A stretch of 64,000 nt of DNA from Limanda limanda (lineage: Eukaryota > Chordata > Actinopteri > Pleuronectiformes > Pleuronectidae). Within the stretch, counting starts at the first letter, position 1. Every line of letters starts with the position of its first letter. The stretch spans positions 1 through 64,000 of the forward strand of contig NW_026870479.1 of NCBI RefSeq assembly GCF_963576545.1, given 5' to 3'. The notes beneath the pieces were generated by a model. It worked only from the letters and a program-made list of their open reading frames with translations. It was not told the origin of the DNA and searched no databases. Shown piece after piece: positions 45,110-59,100 of the stretch. A program made the translations under genes and the position numbers.

Positions 45110-48100
45110 TTGCAAGTAGGCTTTACCCCCACTAAATGGGGTAGCGCGCATCGATCGGTACCATTCTTGAGCTTCTCCGACTTTCGGAAGGGTTAGGGTT
45201 AGGGTTAGGGATGAAAGCACATAGGAGAAAGAGATATTCTTGAATAACTTTTTTTGTGAAGGTCGGAGAGACTTGCAAGTAGGCTCTACCCCCACTAAAT
45301 GGGGTAGCGCGCATCGATCGGTACCATCCTTGAGCTTCTCCGACTTTCGGAAGGGTTAGGGTTAGGGTTAGGGATGAAAGCACATAGGAGAAAGAGATAT
45401 TCTTGAATAACTTTTTTTGTGAAGGTCGGAGAGACTTGGAAAGTGGTTGCATCTGGACTAATTTGGGTCCTGCGGATCGATTGGTACCATCCCCGAGCTT
45501 GTACGACCTTCGGAAGAGGTCGACCGACGAAATTCCCCCAAATCTGAGGAGATATTCTTGAATAACTTTTTTTGTGAAGGTCGGAGAGACTTGCAAGTAG
45601 GCTCTACCCCCACTAAATGGGGTTGCGCGCATCGATCGGTACCATCCTTGAGCTTCTCCGACTTTCGGAAGGGTTAGGGTTAGGGTTAGGGATGAAAGCA
45701 CATAGGAGAAAGAGATATTCTTGAATAACTTTTTTTGTGAAGGTCGGAGAGACTTGCAAGTAGGCTCTACCCCCACTAAATGGGGTAGCGCGCATCGATC
45801 GGTACCATCCTTGAGCTTCTCCGACTTTCGGAAGGGTTAGGGTTAGGGTTAGGGATGAAAGCACATAGGAGAAAGAGATATTCTTGAATAACTTTTTTTG
45901 TGAAGGTCGGAGAGACTTGGAAAGTGGTTGCATCTGGACTAATTTGGGTCCTGCGGATCGATTGGTACCATCCCCGAGCTTGTACGACCTTCGGAAGAGG
46001 TCGACCGACGAAATTCCCCCAAATCTGAGGAGATATTCTTGAATAACTTTTTTTGTGAAGGTCGGAGAGACTTGCAAGTAGGCTCTACCCCCACTAAATG
46101 GGGTTGCGCGCATCGATCGGTACCATCCTTGAGCTTCTCCGACTTTCGGAAGGGTTAGGGTTAGGGTTAGGGATGAAAGCACATAGGAGAAAGAGATATT
46201 CTTGAATAACTTTTTTTGTGAAGGTCGGAGAGACTTGCAAGTAGGCTCTACCCCCACTAAATGGGGTAGCGCGCATCGATCGGTACCATCCTTGAGCTTC
46301 TCCGACTTTCGGAAGGGTTAGGGTTAGGGTTAGGGATGAAAGCACATAGGAGAAAGAGATATTCTTGAATAACTTTTTTTGTGAAGGTCGGAGAGACTTG
46401 GAAAGTGGTTGCATCTGGACTAATTTGGGTCCTGCAGATCGATTGGTACCATCCCCGAGCTTGTACGACCTTCGGAAGAGGTCGACCGACGAAATTCCCC
46501 CAAATCTGAGGAGATATTCTTGAATAACTTTTTTTGTGAAGGTCGGAGAGACTTGTGAGTAGGCTCTACCCCCACTAAATGGGGTTGCGCGCATCGATCA
46601 GTACCATCCTTGAGCTTCTCCGACTTTCGGAAGGGTTAGGGTTAGGGTTAGGGATGAAAGCACATAGGAGAAAGAGATATTCTTGAATAACTTTTTTTGT
46701 GAAGGTCGGAGAGACTTGGAAAGTGGTTGCATCTGGACTAATTTGGGTCCTGCGGATCGATTGGTACCATCCCCGAGCTTGTACGACCTTCGGAAGAGGT
46801 CGACCGACGAAATTCCCCCAAATCTGAGGAGATATTCTTGAATAACTTTTTTTGTGAAGGTCGGAGAGACTTGCAAGTAGGCTCTACCCCCACTAAATGG
46901 GGTTGCGCGCATCGATCGGTACCATCCTTGAGCTTCTCCGACTTTCGGAAGGGTTAGGGTTAGGGTTAGGGATGAAAGCACATAGGAGAAAGAGATATTC
47001 TTGAATAACTTTTTTTGTGAAGGTCGGAGAGACTTGCAAGTAGGCTCTACCCCCACTAAATGGGGTAGCGCGCATCGATCGGTACCATCCTTGAGCTTCT
47101 CCGACTTTCGGAAGGGTTAGGGTTAGGGTTAGGGATGAAAGCACATAGGAGAAAGAGATATTCTTGAATAACTTTTTTTGTGAAGGTCGGAGAGACTTGG
47201 AAAGTGGTTGCATCTGGACTAATTTGGGTCCTGCAGATCGATTGGTACCATCCCCGAGCTTGTACGACCTTCGGAAGAGGTCGACCGACGAAATTCCCCC
47301 AAATCTGAGGAGATATTCTTGAATAACTTTTTTTGTGAAGGTCGGAGAGACTTGCAAGTAGGCTCTACCCCCACTAAATGGGGTTGCGCGCATCGATCAG
47401 TACCATCCTTGAGCTTCTCCGACTTTCGGAAGGGTTAGGGTTAGGGTTAGGGATGAAAGCACATAGGAGAAAGAGATATTCTTGAATAACTTTTTTTGTG
47501 AAGGTCGGAGAGACTTGGAAAGTGGTTGCATCTGGACTAATTTGGGTCCTGCGGATCGATTGGTACCATCCCCGAGCTTGTACGACCTTCGGAAGAGGTC
47601 GACCGACGAAATTCCCCCAAATCTGAGGAGATATTCTTGAATAACTTTTTTTGTGAAGGTCGGAGAGACTTGCAAGTAGGCTCTACCCCCACTAAATGGG
47701 GTTGCGCGCATCGATCAGTACCATCCTTGAGCTTCTCCGACTTTCGGAAGGGTTAGGGTTAGGGTTAGGGATGAAAGCACATAGGAGAAAGAGATATTCT
47801 TAAATAACTTTTTTTGTGAAGGTCGGAGAGACTTGCAAGTAGGCTCTACCCCCACTAAATGGGGTAGCGCGCATCGATCGGTACCATCCTTGAGCTTCTC
47901 CGACTTTCGGAAGGGTTAGGGTTAGGGTTAGGGATGAAAGCACATAGGAGAAAGAGATATTCTTGAATAACTTTTTTTGTGAAGGTCGGAGAGACTTGGA
48001 AAGTGGTTGCATCTGGACTAATTTGGGTCCTGCGGATCGATTGGTACCATCCCCGAGCTTGTACGACCTTCGGAAGAGGTCGACCGACGAAATTCCCCCA

Positions 48101-51100
48101 AATCTGAGGAGATATTCTTGAATAACTTTTTTTGTGAAGGTCGGAGAGACTTGCAAGTAGGCTCTACCCCCACTAAATGGGGTTGCGCGCATCGATCAGT
48201 ACCATCCTTGAGCTTCTCCGACTTTCGGAAGGGTTAGGGTTAGGGTTAGGGATGAAAGCACATAGGAGAAAGAGATATTCTTGAATAACTTTTTTTGTGA
48301 AGGTCGGAGAGACTTGGAAAGTGGTTGCATCTGGACTAATTTGGGTCCTGCGGATCGATTGGTACCATCCCCGAGCTTGTACGACCTTCGGAAGAGGTCG
48401 ACCGACGAAATTCCCCCAAATCTGAGGAGATATTCTTGAATAACTTTTTTTGTGAAGGTCGGAGAGACTTGCAAGTAGGCTCTACCCCCACTAAATGGGG
48501 TTGCGCGCATCGATCAGTACCATCCTTGAGCTTCTCCGACTTTCGGAAGGGTTAGGGTTAGGGTTAGGGATGAAAGCACATAGGAGAAAGAGATATTCTT
48601 GAATAACTTTTTTTGTGAAGGTCGGAGAGACTTGCAAGTAGGCTCTACCCCCACTAAATGGGGTAGCGCGCATCGATCGGTACCATCCTTGAGCTTCTCC
48701 GACTTTCGGAAGGGTTAGGGTTAGGGTTAGGGATGAAAGCACATAGGAGAAAGAGATATTCTTGAATAACTTTTTTTGTGAAGGTCGGAGAGACTTGCAA
48801 GTAGGCTCTACCCCCACTAAATGGGGTAGCGCGCATCGATCGGTACCATTCTTGAGCTTCTCCGACTTTCGGAAGGGTTAGGGTTAGGGTTAGGGATGAA
48901 AGCACATAGGAGAAAGAGATATTCTTGAATAACTTTTTTTGTGAAGGTCGGAGAGACTTGCAAGTAGGCTCTACCCCCACTAAATGGGGTAGCGCGCATC
49001 GATCGGTACCATCCTTGAGCTTCTCCGACTTTCGGAAGGGTTAGGGTTAGGGTTAGGGATGAAAGCACATAGGAGAAAGAGATATTCTTGAATAACTTTT
49101 TTTGTGAAGGTCGGAGAGACTTGGAAAGTGGTTGCATCTGGACTAATTTGGGTCCTGCGGATCGATTGGTACCATCCCCGAGCTTGTACGACCTTCGGAA
49201 GAGGTCGACCGACGAAATTCCCCCAAATCTGAGGAGATATTCTTGAATAACTTTTTTTGTGAAGGTCGGAGAGACTTGCAAGTAGGCTCTACCCCCACTA
49301 AATGGGGTTGCGCGCATCGATCGGTACCATCCTTGAGCTTCTCCGACTTTCGGAAGGGTTAGGGTTAGGGTTAGGGATGAAAGCACATAGGAGAAAGAGA
49401 TATTCTTGAATAACTTTTTTTGTGAAGGTCGGAGAGACTTGCAAGTAGGCTCTACCCCCACTAAATGGGGTAGCGCGCATCGATCGGTACCATCCTTGAG
49501 CTTCTCCGACTTTCGGAAGGGTTAGGGTTAGGGTTAGGGATGAAAGCACATAGGAGAAAGAGATATTCTTGAATAACTTTTTTTGTGAAGGTCGGAGAGA
49601 CTTGGAAAGTGGTTGCATCTGGACTAATTTGGGTCCTGCGGATCGATTGGTACCATCCCCGAGCTTGTACGACCTTCGGAAGAGGTCGACCGACGAAATT
49701 CCCCCAAATCTGAGGAGATATTCTTGAATAACTTTTTTTGTGAAGGTCGGAGAGACTTGCAAGTAGGCTCTACCCCCACTAAATGGGGTTGCGCGCATCG
49801 ATCGGTACCATCCTTGAGCTTCTCCGACTTTCGGAAGGGTTAGGGTTAGGGTTAGGGATGAAAGCACATAGGAGAAAGAGATATTCTTGAATAACTTTTT
49901 TTGTGAAGGTCGGAGAGACTTGCAAGTAGGCTCTACCCCCACTAAATGGGGTAGCGCGCATCGATCGGTACCATCCTTGAGCTTCTCCGACTTTCGGAAG
50001 GGTTAGGGTTAGGGTTAGGGATGAAAGCACATAGGAGAAAGAGATATTCTTGAATAACTTTTTTTGTGAAGGTCGGAGAGACTTGGAAAGTGGTTGCATC
50101 TGGACTAATTTGGGTCCTGCAGATCGATTGGTACCATCCCCGAGCTTGTACGACCTTCGGAAGAGGTCGACCGACGAAATTCCCCCAAATCTGAGGAGAT
50201 ATTCTTGAATAACTTTTTTTGTGAAGGTCGGAGAGACTTGCAAGTAGGCTCTACCCCCACTAAATGGGGTTGCGCGCATCGATCAGTACCATCCTTGAGC
50301 TTCTCCGACTTTCGGAAGGGTTAGGGTTAGGGTTAGGGATGAAAGCACATAGGAGAAAGAGATATTCTTGAATAACTTTTTTTGTGAAGGTCGGAGAGAC
50401 TTGGAAAGTGGTTGCATCTGGACTAATTTGGGTCCTGCGGATCGATTGGTACCATCCCCGAGCTTGTACGACCTTCGGAAGAGGTCGACCGACGAAATTC
50501 CCCCAAATCTGAGGAGATATTCTTGAATAACTTTTTTTGTGAAGGTCGGAGAGACTTGCAAGTAGGCTCTACCCCCACTAAATGGGGTTGCGCGCATCGA
50601 TCGGTACCATCCTTGAGCTTCTCCGACTTTCGGAAGGGTTAGGGTTAGGGTTAGGGATGAAAGCACATAGGAGAAAGAGATATTCTTAAATAACTTTTTT
50701 TGTGAAGGTCGGAGAGACTTGCAAGTAGGCTCTACCCCCACTAAATGGGGTAGCGCGCATCGATCGGTACCATCCTTGAGCTTCTCCGACTTTCGGAAGG
50801 GTTAGGGTTAGGGTTAGGGATGAAAGCACATAGGAGAAAGAGATATTCTTGAATAACTTTTTTTGTGAAGGTCGGAGAGACTTGGAAAGTGGTTGCATCT
50901 GGACTAATTTGGGTCCTGCGGATCGATTGGTACCATCCCCGAGCTTGTACGACCTTCGGAAGAGGTCGACCGACGAAATTCCCCCAAATCTGAGGAGATA
51001 TTCTTGAATAACTTTTTTTGTGAAGGTCGGAGAGACTTGCAAGTAGGCTCTACCCCCACTAAATGGGGTTGCGCGCATCGATCAGTACCATCCTTGAGCT

Positions 51101-54100
51101 TCTCCGACTTTCGGAAGGGTTAGGGTTAGGGTTAGGGATGAAAGCACATAGGAGAAAGAGATATTCTTGAATAACTTTTTTTGTGAAGGTCGGAGAGACT
51201 TGGAAAGTGGTTGCATCTGGACTAATTTGGGTCCTGCGGATCGATTGGTACCATCCCCGAGCTTGTACGACCTTCGGAAGAGGTCGACCGACGAAATTCC
51301 CCCAAATCTGAGGAGATATTCTTGAATAACCTTTTTTTGTGAAGGTCGGAGAGACTTGCAAGTAGGCTCTACCCCCACTAAATGGGGTTGCGCGCATCGA
51401 TCAGTACCATCCTTGAGCTTCTCCGACTTTCGGAAGGGTTAGGGTTAGGGTTAGGGATGAAAGCACATAGGAGAAAGAGATATTCTTGAATAACTTTTTT
51501 TGTGAAGGTCGGAGAGACTTGCAAGTAGGCTCTACCCCCACTAAATGGGGTAGCGCGCATCGATCGGTACCATCCTTGAGCTTCTCCGACTTTCGGAAGG
51601 GTTAGGGTTAGGGTTAGGGATGAAAGCACATAGGAGAAAGAGATATTCTTGAATAACTTTTTTTGTGAAGGTCGGAGAGACTTGCAAGTAGGCTCTACCC
51701 CCACTAAATGGGGTAGCGCGCATCGATCGGTACCATTCTTGAGCTTCTCCGACTTTCGGAAGGGTTAGGGTTAGGGTTAGGGATGAAAGCACATAGGAGA
51801 AAGAGATATTCTTGAATAACTTTTTTTGTGAAGGTCGGAGAGACTTGCAAGTAGGCTCTACCCCCACTAAATGGGGTAGCGCGCATCGATCGGTACCATC
51901 CTTGAGCTTCTCCGACTTTCGGAAGGGTTAGGGTTAGGGTTAGGGATGAAAGCACATAGGAGAAAGAGATATTCTTGAATAACTTTTTTTGTGAAGGTCG
52001 GAGAGACTTGGAAAGTGGTTGCATCTGGACTAATTTGGGTCCTGCGGATCGATTGGTACCATCCCCGAGCTTGTACGACCTTCGGAAGAGGTCGACCGAC
52101 GAAATTCCCCCAAATCTGAGGAGATATTCTTGAATAACTTTTTTTGTGAAGGTCGGAGAGACTTGCAAGTAGGCTCTACCCCCACTAAATGGGGTTGCGC
52201 GCATCGATCGGTACCATCCTTGAGCTTCTCCGACTTTCGGAAGGGTTAGGGTTAGGGTTAGGGATGAAAGCACATAGGAGAAAGAGATATTCTTGAATAA
52301 CTTTTTTTGTGAAGGTCGGAGAGACTTGCAAGTAGGCTCTACCCCCACTAAATGGGGTAGCGCGCATCGATCGGTACCATCCTTGAGCTTCTCCGACTTT
52401 CGGAAGGGTTAGGGTTAGGGTTAGGGATGAAAGCACATAGGAGAAAGAGATATTCTTGAATAACTTTTTTTGTGAAGGTCGGAGAGACTTGGAAAGTGGT
52501 TGCATCTGGACTAATTTGGGTCCTGCAGATCGATTGGTACCATCCCCGAGCTTGTACGACCTTCGGAAGAGGTCGACCGACGAAATTCCCCCAAATCTGA
52601 GGAGATATTCTTGAATAACTTTTTTTGTGAAGGTCGGAGAGACTTGCAAGTAGGCTCTACCCCCACTAAATGGGGTTGCGCGCATCGATCAGTACCATCC
52701 TTGAGCTTCTCCGACTTTCGGAAGGGTTAGGGTTAGGGTTAGGGATGAAAGCACATAGGAGAAAGAGATATTCTTGAATAACTTTTTTTGTGAAGGTCGG
52801 AGAGACTTGGAAAGTGGTTGCATCTGGACTAATTTGGGTCCTGCGGATCGATTGGTACCATCCCCGAGCTTGTACGACCTTCGGAAGAGGTCGACCGACG
52901 AAATTCCCCCAAATCTGAGGAGATATTCTTGAATAACTTTTTTTGTGAAGGTCGGAGAGACTTGCAAGTAGGCTCTACCCCCACTAAATGGGGTTGCGCG
53001 CATCGATCAGTACCATCCTTGAGCTTCTCCGACTTTCGGAAGGGTTAGGGTTAGGGTTAGGGATGAAAGCACATAGGAGAAAGAGATATTCTTGAATAAC
53101 TTTTTTTGTGAAGGTCGGAGAGACTTGCAAGTAGGCTCTACCCCCACTAAATGGGGTAGCGCGCATCGATCGGTACCATCCTTGAGCTTCTCCGACTTTC
53201 GGAAGGGTTAGGGTTAGGGTTAGGGATGAAAGCACATAGGAGAAAGAGATATTCTTGAATAACTTTTTTTGTGAAGGTCGGAGAGACTTGGAAAGTGGTT
53301 GCATCTGGACTAATTTGGGTCCTGCAGATCGATTGGTACCATCCCCGAGCTTGTACGACCTTCGGAAGAGGTCGACCGACGAAATTCCCCCAAATCTGAG
53401 GAGATATTCTTGAATAACTTTTTTTGTGAAGGTCGGAGAGACTTGCAAGTAGGCTCTACCCCCACTAAATGGGGTTGCGCGCATCGATCAGTACCATCCT
53501 TGAGCTTCTCCGACTTTCGGAAGGGTTAGGGTTAGGGTTAGGGATGAAAGCACATAGGAGAAAGAGATATTCTTGAATAACTTTTTTTGTGAAGGTCGGA
53601 GAGACTTGGAAAGTGGTTGCATTTGGACTAATTTGGGTCCTGCGGATCGATTGGTACTATCCCCGAGCTTGTACGACCTTCGGAAGAGGTCGACCGACGA
53701 AATTCCCCCAAATCTGAGGAGATATTCTTGAATAACTTTTTTTGTGAAGGTCGGAGAGACTTGCAAGTAGGCTCTACCCCCACTAAATGGGGTTGCGCGC
53801 ATCTTTCAGTACCATCCTTGAGCTTCTCCGACTTTCGGAAGGGTTAGGGTTAGGGTTAGGGATGAAAGCACATAGGAGAAAGAGATATTCTTGAATAACT
53901 TTTTTTGTGAAGGTCGGAGAGACTTGCAAGTAGGCTCTACCCCCACTAAATGGGGTAGCGCGCATCGATCGGTACCATCCTTGAGCTTCTCCGACTTTCG
54001 GAAGGGTTAGGGTTAGGGTTAGGGATGAAAGCACATAGGAGAAAGAGATATTCTTGAATAACTTTTTTTGTGAAGGTCGGAGAGACTTGCAAGTAGGCTC

Positions 54101-56167
54101 TACCCCCACTAAATGGGGTAGCGCGCATCGATCGGTACCATTCTTGAGCTTCTCCGACTTTCGGAAGGGTTAGGGTTAGGGTTAGGGATGAAAGCACATA
54201 GGAGAAAGAGATATTCTTGAATAACTTTTTTTGTGAAGGTCGGAGAGACTTGCAAGTAGGCTCTACCCCCACTAAATGGGGTAGCGCGCATCGATCGGTA
54301 CCATCCTTGAGCTTCTCCGACTTTCGGAAGGGTTAGGGTTAGGGTTAGGGATGAAAGCACATAGGAGAAAGAGATATTCTTGAATAACTTTTTTTGTGAA
54401 GGTCGGAGAGACTTGCAAGTAGGCTCTACCCCCACTAAATGGGGTAGCGCGCATCGATCGGTACCATCCTTGAGCTTCTCCGACTTTCGGAAGGGTTAGG
54501 GTTAGGGATGAAAGCACATAGGAGAAAGAGATATTCTTGAATAACTTTTTTTGTGAAGGTCGGAGAGACTTGGAAAGTGGTTGCATCTGGACTAATTTGG
54601 GTCCTGCGGATCGATTGGTACCATCCCCGAGCTTGTACGACCTTCGGAAGAGGTCGACCGACGAAATTCCCCCAAATCTGAGGAGATATTCTTGAATAAC
54701 TTTTTTTGTGAAGGTCGGAGAGACTTGCAAGTAGGCTCTACCCCCACTAAATGGGGTTGCGCGCATCGATCAGTACCATCCTTGAGCTTCTCCGACTTTC
54801 GGAAGGGTTAGGGTTAGGGTTAGGGATGAAAGCACATAGGAGAAAGAGATATTCTTGAATAACTTTTTTTGTGAAGGTCGGAGAGACTTGGAAAGTGGTT
54901 GCATCTGGACTAATTTGGGTCCTGCGGATCGATTGGTACCATCCCCGAGCTTGTACGACCTTCGGAAGAGGTCGACCGACGAAATTCCCCCAAATCTGAG
55001 GAGATATTCTTGAATAACTTTTTTTGTGAAGGTCGGAGAGACTTGCAAGTAGGCTCTACCCCCACTAAATGGGGTTGCGCACATCGATCAGTACCATCCT
55101 TGAGCTTCTCCGACTTTCGGAAGGGTTAGGGTTAGGGTTAGGGATGAAAGCACATAGGAGAAAGAGATATTCTTGAATAACTTTTTTTATGAAGGTCGGA
55201 GAGACTTGCAAGTAGGCTCTACCCCCACTAAATGGGGTAGCGCGCATCGATCGGTACCATCCTTGAGCTTCTCCGACTTTCGGAAGGGTTAGGGTTAGGG
55301 TTAGGGATGAAAGCACATAGGAGAAAGAGATATTCTTGAATAACTTTTTTTGTGAAGGTCGGAGAGACTTGGAAAGTGGTTGCATCTGGACTAATTTGGG
55401 TCCTGCGGATCGATTGGTACCATCCCCGAGCTTGTACGACCTTCGGAAGAGGTCGACCGACGAAATTCCCCCAAATCTGAGGAGATATTCTTGAATAACT
55501 TTTTTTGTGAAGGTCGGAGAGACTTGCAAGTAGGCTCTACCCCCACTAAATGGGGTTGCGCGCATCGATCAGTACCATCCTTGAGCTTCTCCGACTTTCG
55601 GAAGGGTTAGGGTTAGGGTTAGGGATGAAAGCACATAGGAGAAAGAGATATTCTTGAATAACTTTTTTTGTGAAGGTCGGAGAGACTTGGAAAGTGGTTG
55701 CATCTGGACTAATTTGGGTCCTGCGGATCGATTGGTACCATCCCCGAGCTTGTACGACCTTCGGAAGAGGTCGACCGACGAAATTCCCCCAAATCTGAGG
55801 AGATATTCTTGAATAACTTTTTTTGTGAAGGTCGGAGAGACTTGCAAGTAGGCTCTACCCCCACTAAATGGGGTTGCGCGCATCGATCAGTACCATCCTT
55901 GAGCTTCTCCGACTTTCGGAAGGGTTAGGGTTAGGGTTAGGGATGAAAGCACATAGGAGAAAGAGATATTCTTGAATAACTTTTTTTGTGAAGGTCGGAG
56001 AGACTTGCAAGTAGGCTCTACCCCCACTAAATGGGGTAGCGCGCATCGATCGGTACCATCCTTGAGCTTCTCCGACTTTCGGAAGGGTTAGGGTTAGGGT
56101 TAGGGATGAAAGCACATAGGAGAAAGAGATATTCTTGAATAACTTTTTTTGTGAAGGTCGGAGAGAC
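45110..56167 (+). repeat. Nested higher-order repeats, 3685, 2887, 2405 and 2081 bp
   Basis: A CATTCTT A as the third A of a four- or five-A run recurs at 45110, 48795, 51682, 54087 and 56168, so unit size falls left to right. Barcode by B: 45436(after 4) -2-2-1-2-1-2-1 | 4 (49121) -2-2-1-2-1 | 4 (52008) -2-1-2-1 | 5 (54570) -1-2-1. Differences between units are whole AB or AAB modules give or take 1 or 6 bp. CTGCAGATC B markers are at 46398, 47197, 50083, 52489 and 53288. The B at 51200 has one extra C before its T run. Confidence 0.9.
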
Positions 56168-59100
56168 TTGCAAGTAGGCTCTACCCCCACTAAATGGGGT
56201 AGCGCGCATCGATCGGTACCATTCTTGAGCTTCTCCGACTTTCGGAAGGGTTAGGGTTAGGGTTAGGGATGAAAGCACATAGGAGAAAGAGATATTCTTG
56301 AATAACTTTTTTTGTGAAGGTCGGAGAGACTTGCAAGTAGGCTCTACCCCCACTAAATGGGGTAGCGCGCATCGATCGGTACCATCCTTGAGCTTCTCCG
56401 ACTTTCGGAAGGGTTAGGGTTAGGGTTAGGGATGAAAGCACATAGGAGAAAGAGATATTCTTGAATAACTTTTTTTGTGAAGGTCGGAGAGACTTGGAAA
56501 GTGGTTGCATCTGGACTAATTTGGGTCCTGCGGATCGATTGGTACCATCCCCGAGCTTGTACGACCTTCGGAAGAGGTCGACCGACGAAATTCCCCCAAA
56601 TCTGAGGAGATATTCTTGAATAACTTTTTTGTGAAGGTCGGAGAGACTTGCAAGTAGGCTCTACCCCCACTAAATGGGGTTGCGCGCATCGATCGGTACC
56701 ATCTTTGAGCTTCTCCGACTTTCGGAAGGGTTAGGGTTAGGGTTAGGGATGAAAGCACATAGGAGAAAGAGATATTCTTGAATAAATTTTTTTGTGAAGG
56801 TCGGAGAGACTTGCAAGTAGGCTCTACCCCCACTAAATGGGGTAGCGCGCATCGATCGGTACCATCCTTGAGCTTCTCCGACTTTCGGAAGGGTTAGGGT
56901 TAGGGTTAGGGATGAAAGCACATAGGAGAAAGAGATATTCTTGAATAACTTTTTTTGTGAAGGTCGGAGAGACTTGGAAAGTGGTTGCATCTGGACTAAT
57001 TTGGGTCCTGCGGATCGATTGGTACCATCCCCGAGCTTGTACGACCTTCGGAAGAGGTCGACCGACGAAATTCCCCCAAATCTGAGGAGATATTCTTGAA
57101 TAACTTTTTTTGTGAAGGTCGGAGAGACTTGCAAGTAGGCTCTACCCCCACTAAATGGGGTTGCGCGCATCGATCGGTACCATCCTTGAGCTTCTCCGAC
57201 TTTCGGAAGGGTTAGGGTTAGGGTTAGGGATGAAAGCACATAGGAGAAAGAGATATTCTTGAATAACTTTTTTTGTGAAGGTCGGAGAGACTTGCAAGTA
57301 GGCTCTACCCCCACTAAATGGGGTAGCGCGCATCGATCGGTACCATCCTTGAGCTTCTCCGACTTTCGGAAGGGTTAGGGTTAGGGTTAGGGATGAAAGC
57401 ACATAGGAGAAAGAGATATTCTTGAATAACTTTTTTTGTGAAGGTCGGAGAGACTTGGAAAGTGGTTGCATCTGGACTAATTTGGGTCCTGCAGATCGAT
57501 TGGTACCATCCCCGAGCTTGTACGACCTTCGGAAGAGGTCGACCGACGAAATTCCCCCAAATCTGAGGAGATATTCTTGAATAACTTTTTTTGTGAAGGT
57601 CGGAGAGACTTGCAAGTAGGCTCTACCCCCACTAAATGGGGTTGCGCGCATCGATCAGTACCATCCTTGAGCTTCTCCGACTTTCGGAAGGGTTAGGGTT
57701 AGGGTTAGGGATGAAAGCACATAGGAGAAAGAGATATTCTTGAATAACTTTTTTTGTGAAGGTCGGAGAGACTTGGAAAGTGGTTGCATCTGGACTAATT
57801 TGGGTCCTGCAGATCGATTGGTACCATCCCCGAGCTTGTACGACCTTCGGAAGAGGTCGACCGACGAAATTCCCCCAAATCTGAGGAGATATTCTTGAAT
57901 AACTTTTTTTGTGAAGGTCGGAGAGACTTGCAAGTAGGCTCTACCCCCACTAAATGGGGTTGCGCGCATCGATCGGTACCATCCTTGAGCTTTTCCGACT
58001 TTCGGAAGGGTTAGGGTTAGGGTTAGGGATGAAAGCACATAGGAGAAAGAGATATTCTTGAATAACTTTTTTTGTGAAGGTCGGAGAGACTTGCAAGTAG
58101 GCTCTACCCCCACTAAATGGGGTAGCGCGCATCGATCGGTACCATCCTTGAGCTTCTCCGACTTTCGGAAGGGTTAGGGTTAGGGTTAGGGATGAAAGCA
58201 CATAGGAGAAAGAGATATTCTTGAATAACTTTTTTTGTGAAGGTCGGAGAGACTTGGAAAGTGGTTGCATCTGGACTAATTTGGGTCCTGCAGATCGATT
58301 GGTACCATCCCCGAGCTTGTACGACCTTCGGAAGAGGTCGACCGACGAAATTCCCCCAAATCTGAGGAGATATTCTTGAATAACTTTTTTTGTGAAGGTC
58401 GGAGAGACTTGCAAGTAGGCTCTACCCCCACTAAATGGGGTTGCGCGCATCGATCAGTACCATCCTTGAGCTTCTCCGACTTTCGGAAGGGTTAGGGTTA
58501 GGGTTAGGGATGAAAGCACATAGGAGAAAGAGATATTCTTGAATAACTTTTTTTGTGAAGGTCGGAGAGACTTGGAAAGTGGTTGCATCTGGACTAATTT
58601 GGGTCCTGCGGATCGATTGGTACCATCCCCGAGCTTGTACGACCATCGGAAGAGGTCGACCGACGAAATTCCCCCAAATCTGAGGAGATATTCTTGAATA
58701 ACTTTTTTTGTGAAGGTCGGAGAGACTTGCAAGTAGGCTCTACCCCCACTAAATGGGGTAGCGCGCATAGATCGGTACCATCCTTGAGCTTCTCCGACTT
58801 TCGGAAGGGTTAGGGTTAGGGTTAGGGATGAAAGCACATAGGAGAAAGAGATATTCTTGAATAACTTTTTTTGTGAAGGTCGGAGAGACTTGGAAAGTGG
58901 TTGCATCTGGACTAATTTGGGTCCTGCAGATCGATTGGTACCATCCCCGAGCTTGTACGACCTTCGGAAGAGGTCGACCGACGAAATTCCCCCAAATCTG
59001 AGGAGATATTCTTGAATAACTTTTTTTGTGAAGGTCGGAGAGACTTGCAAGTAGGCTCTACCCCCACTAAATGGGGTTGCGCGCATCGATCAGTACCATC

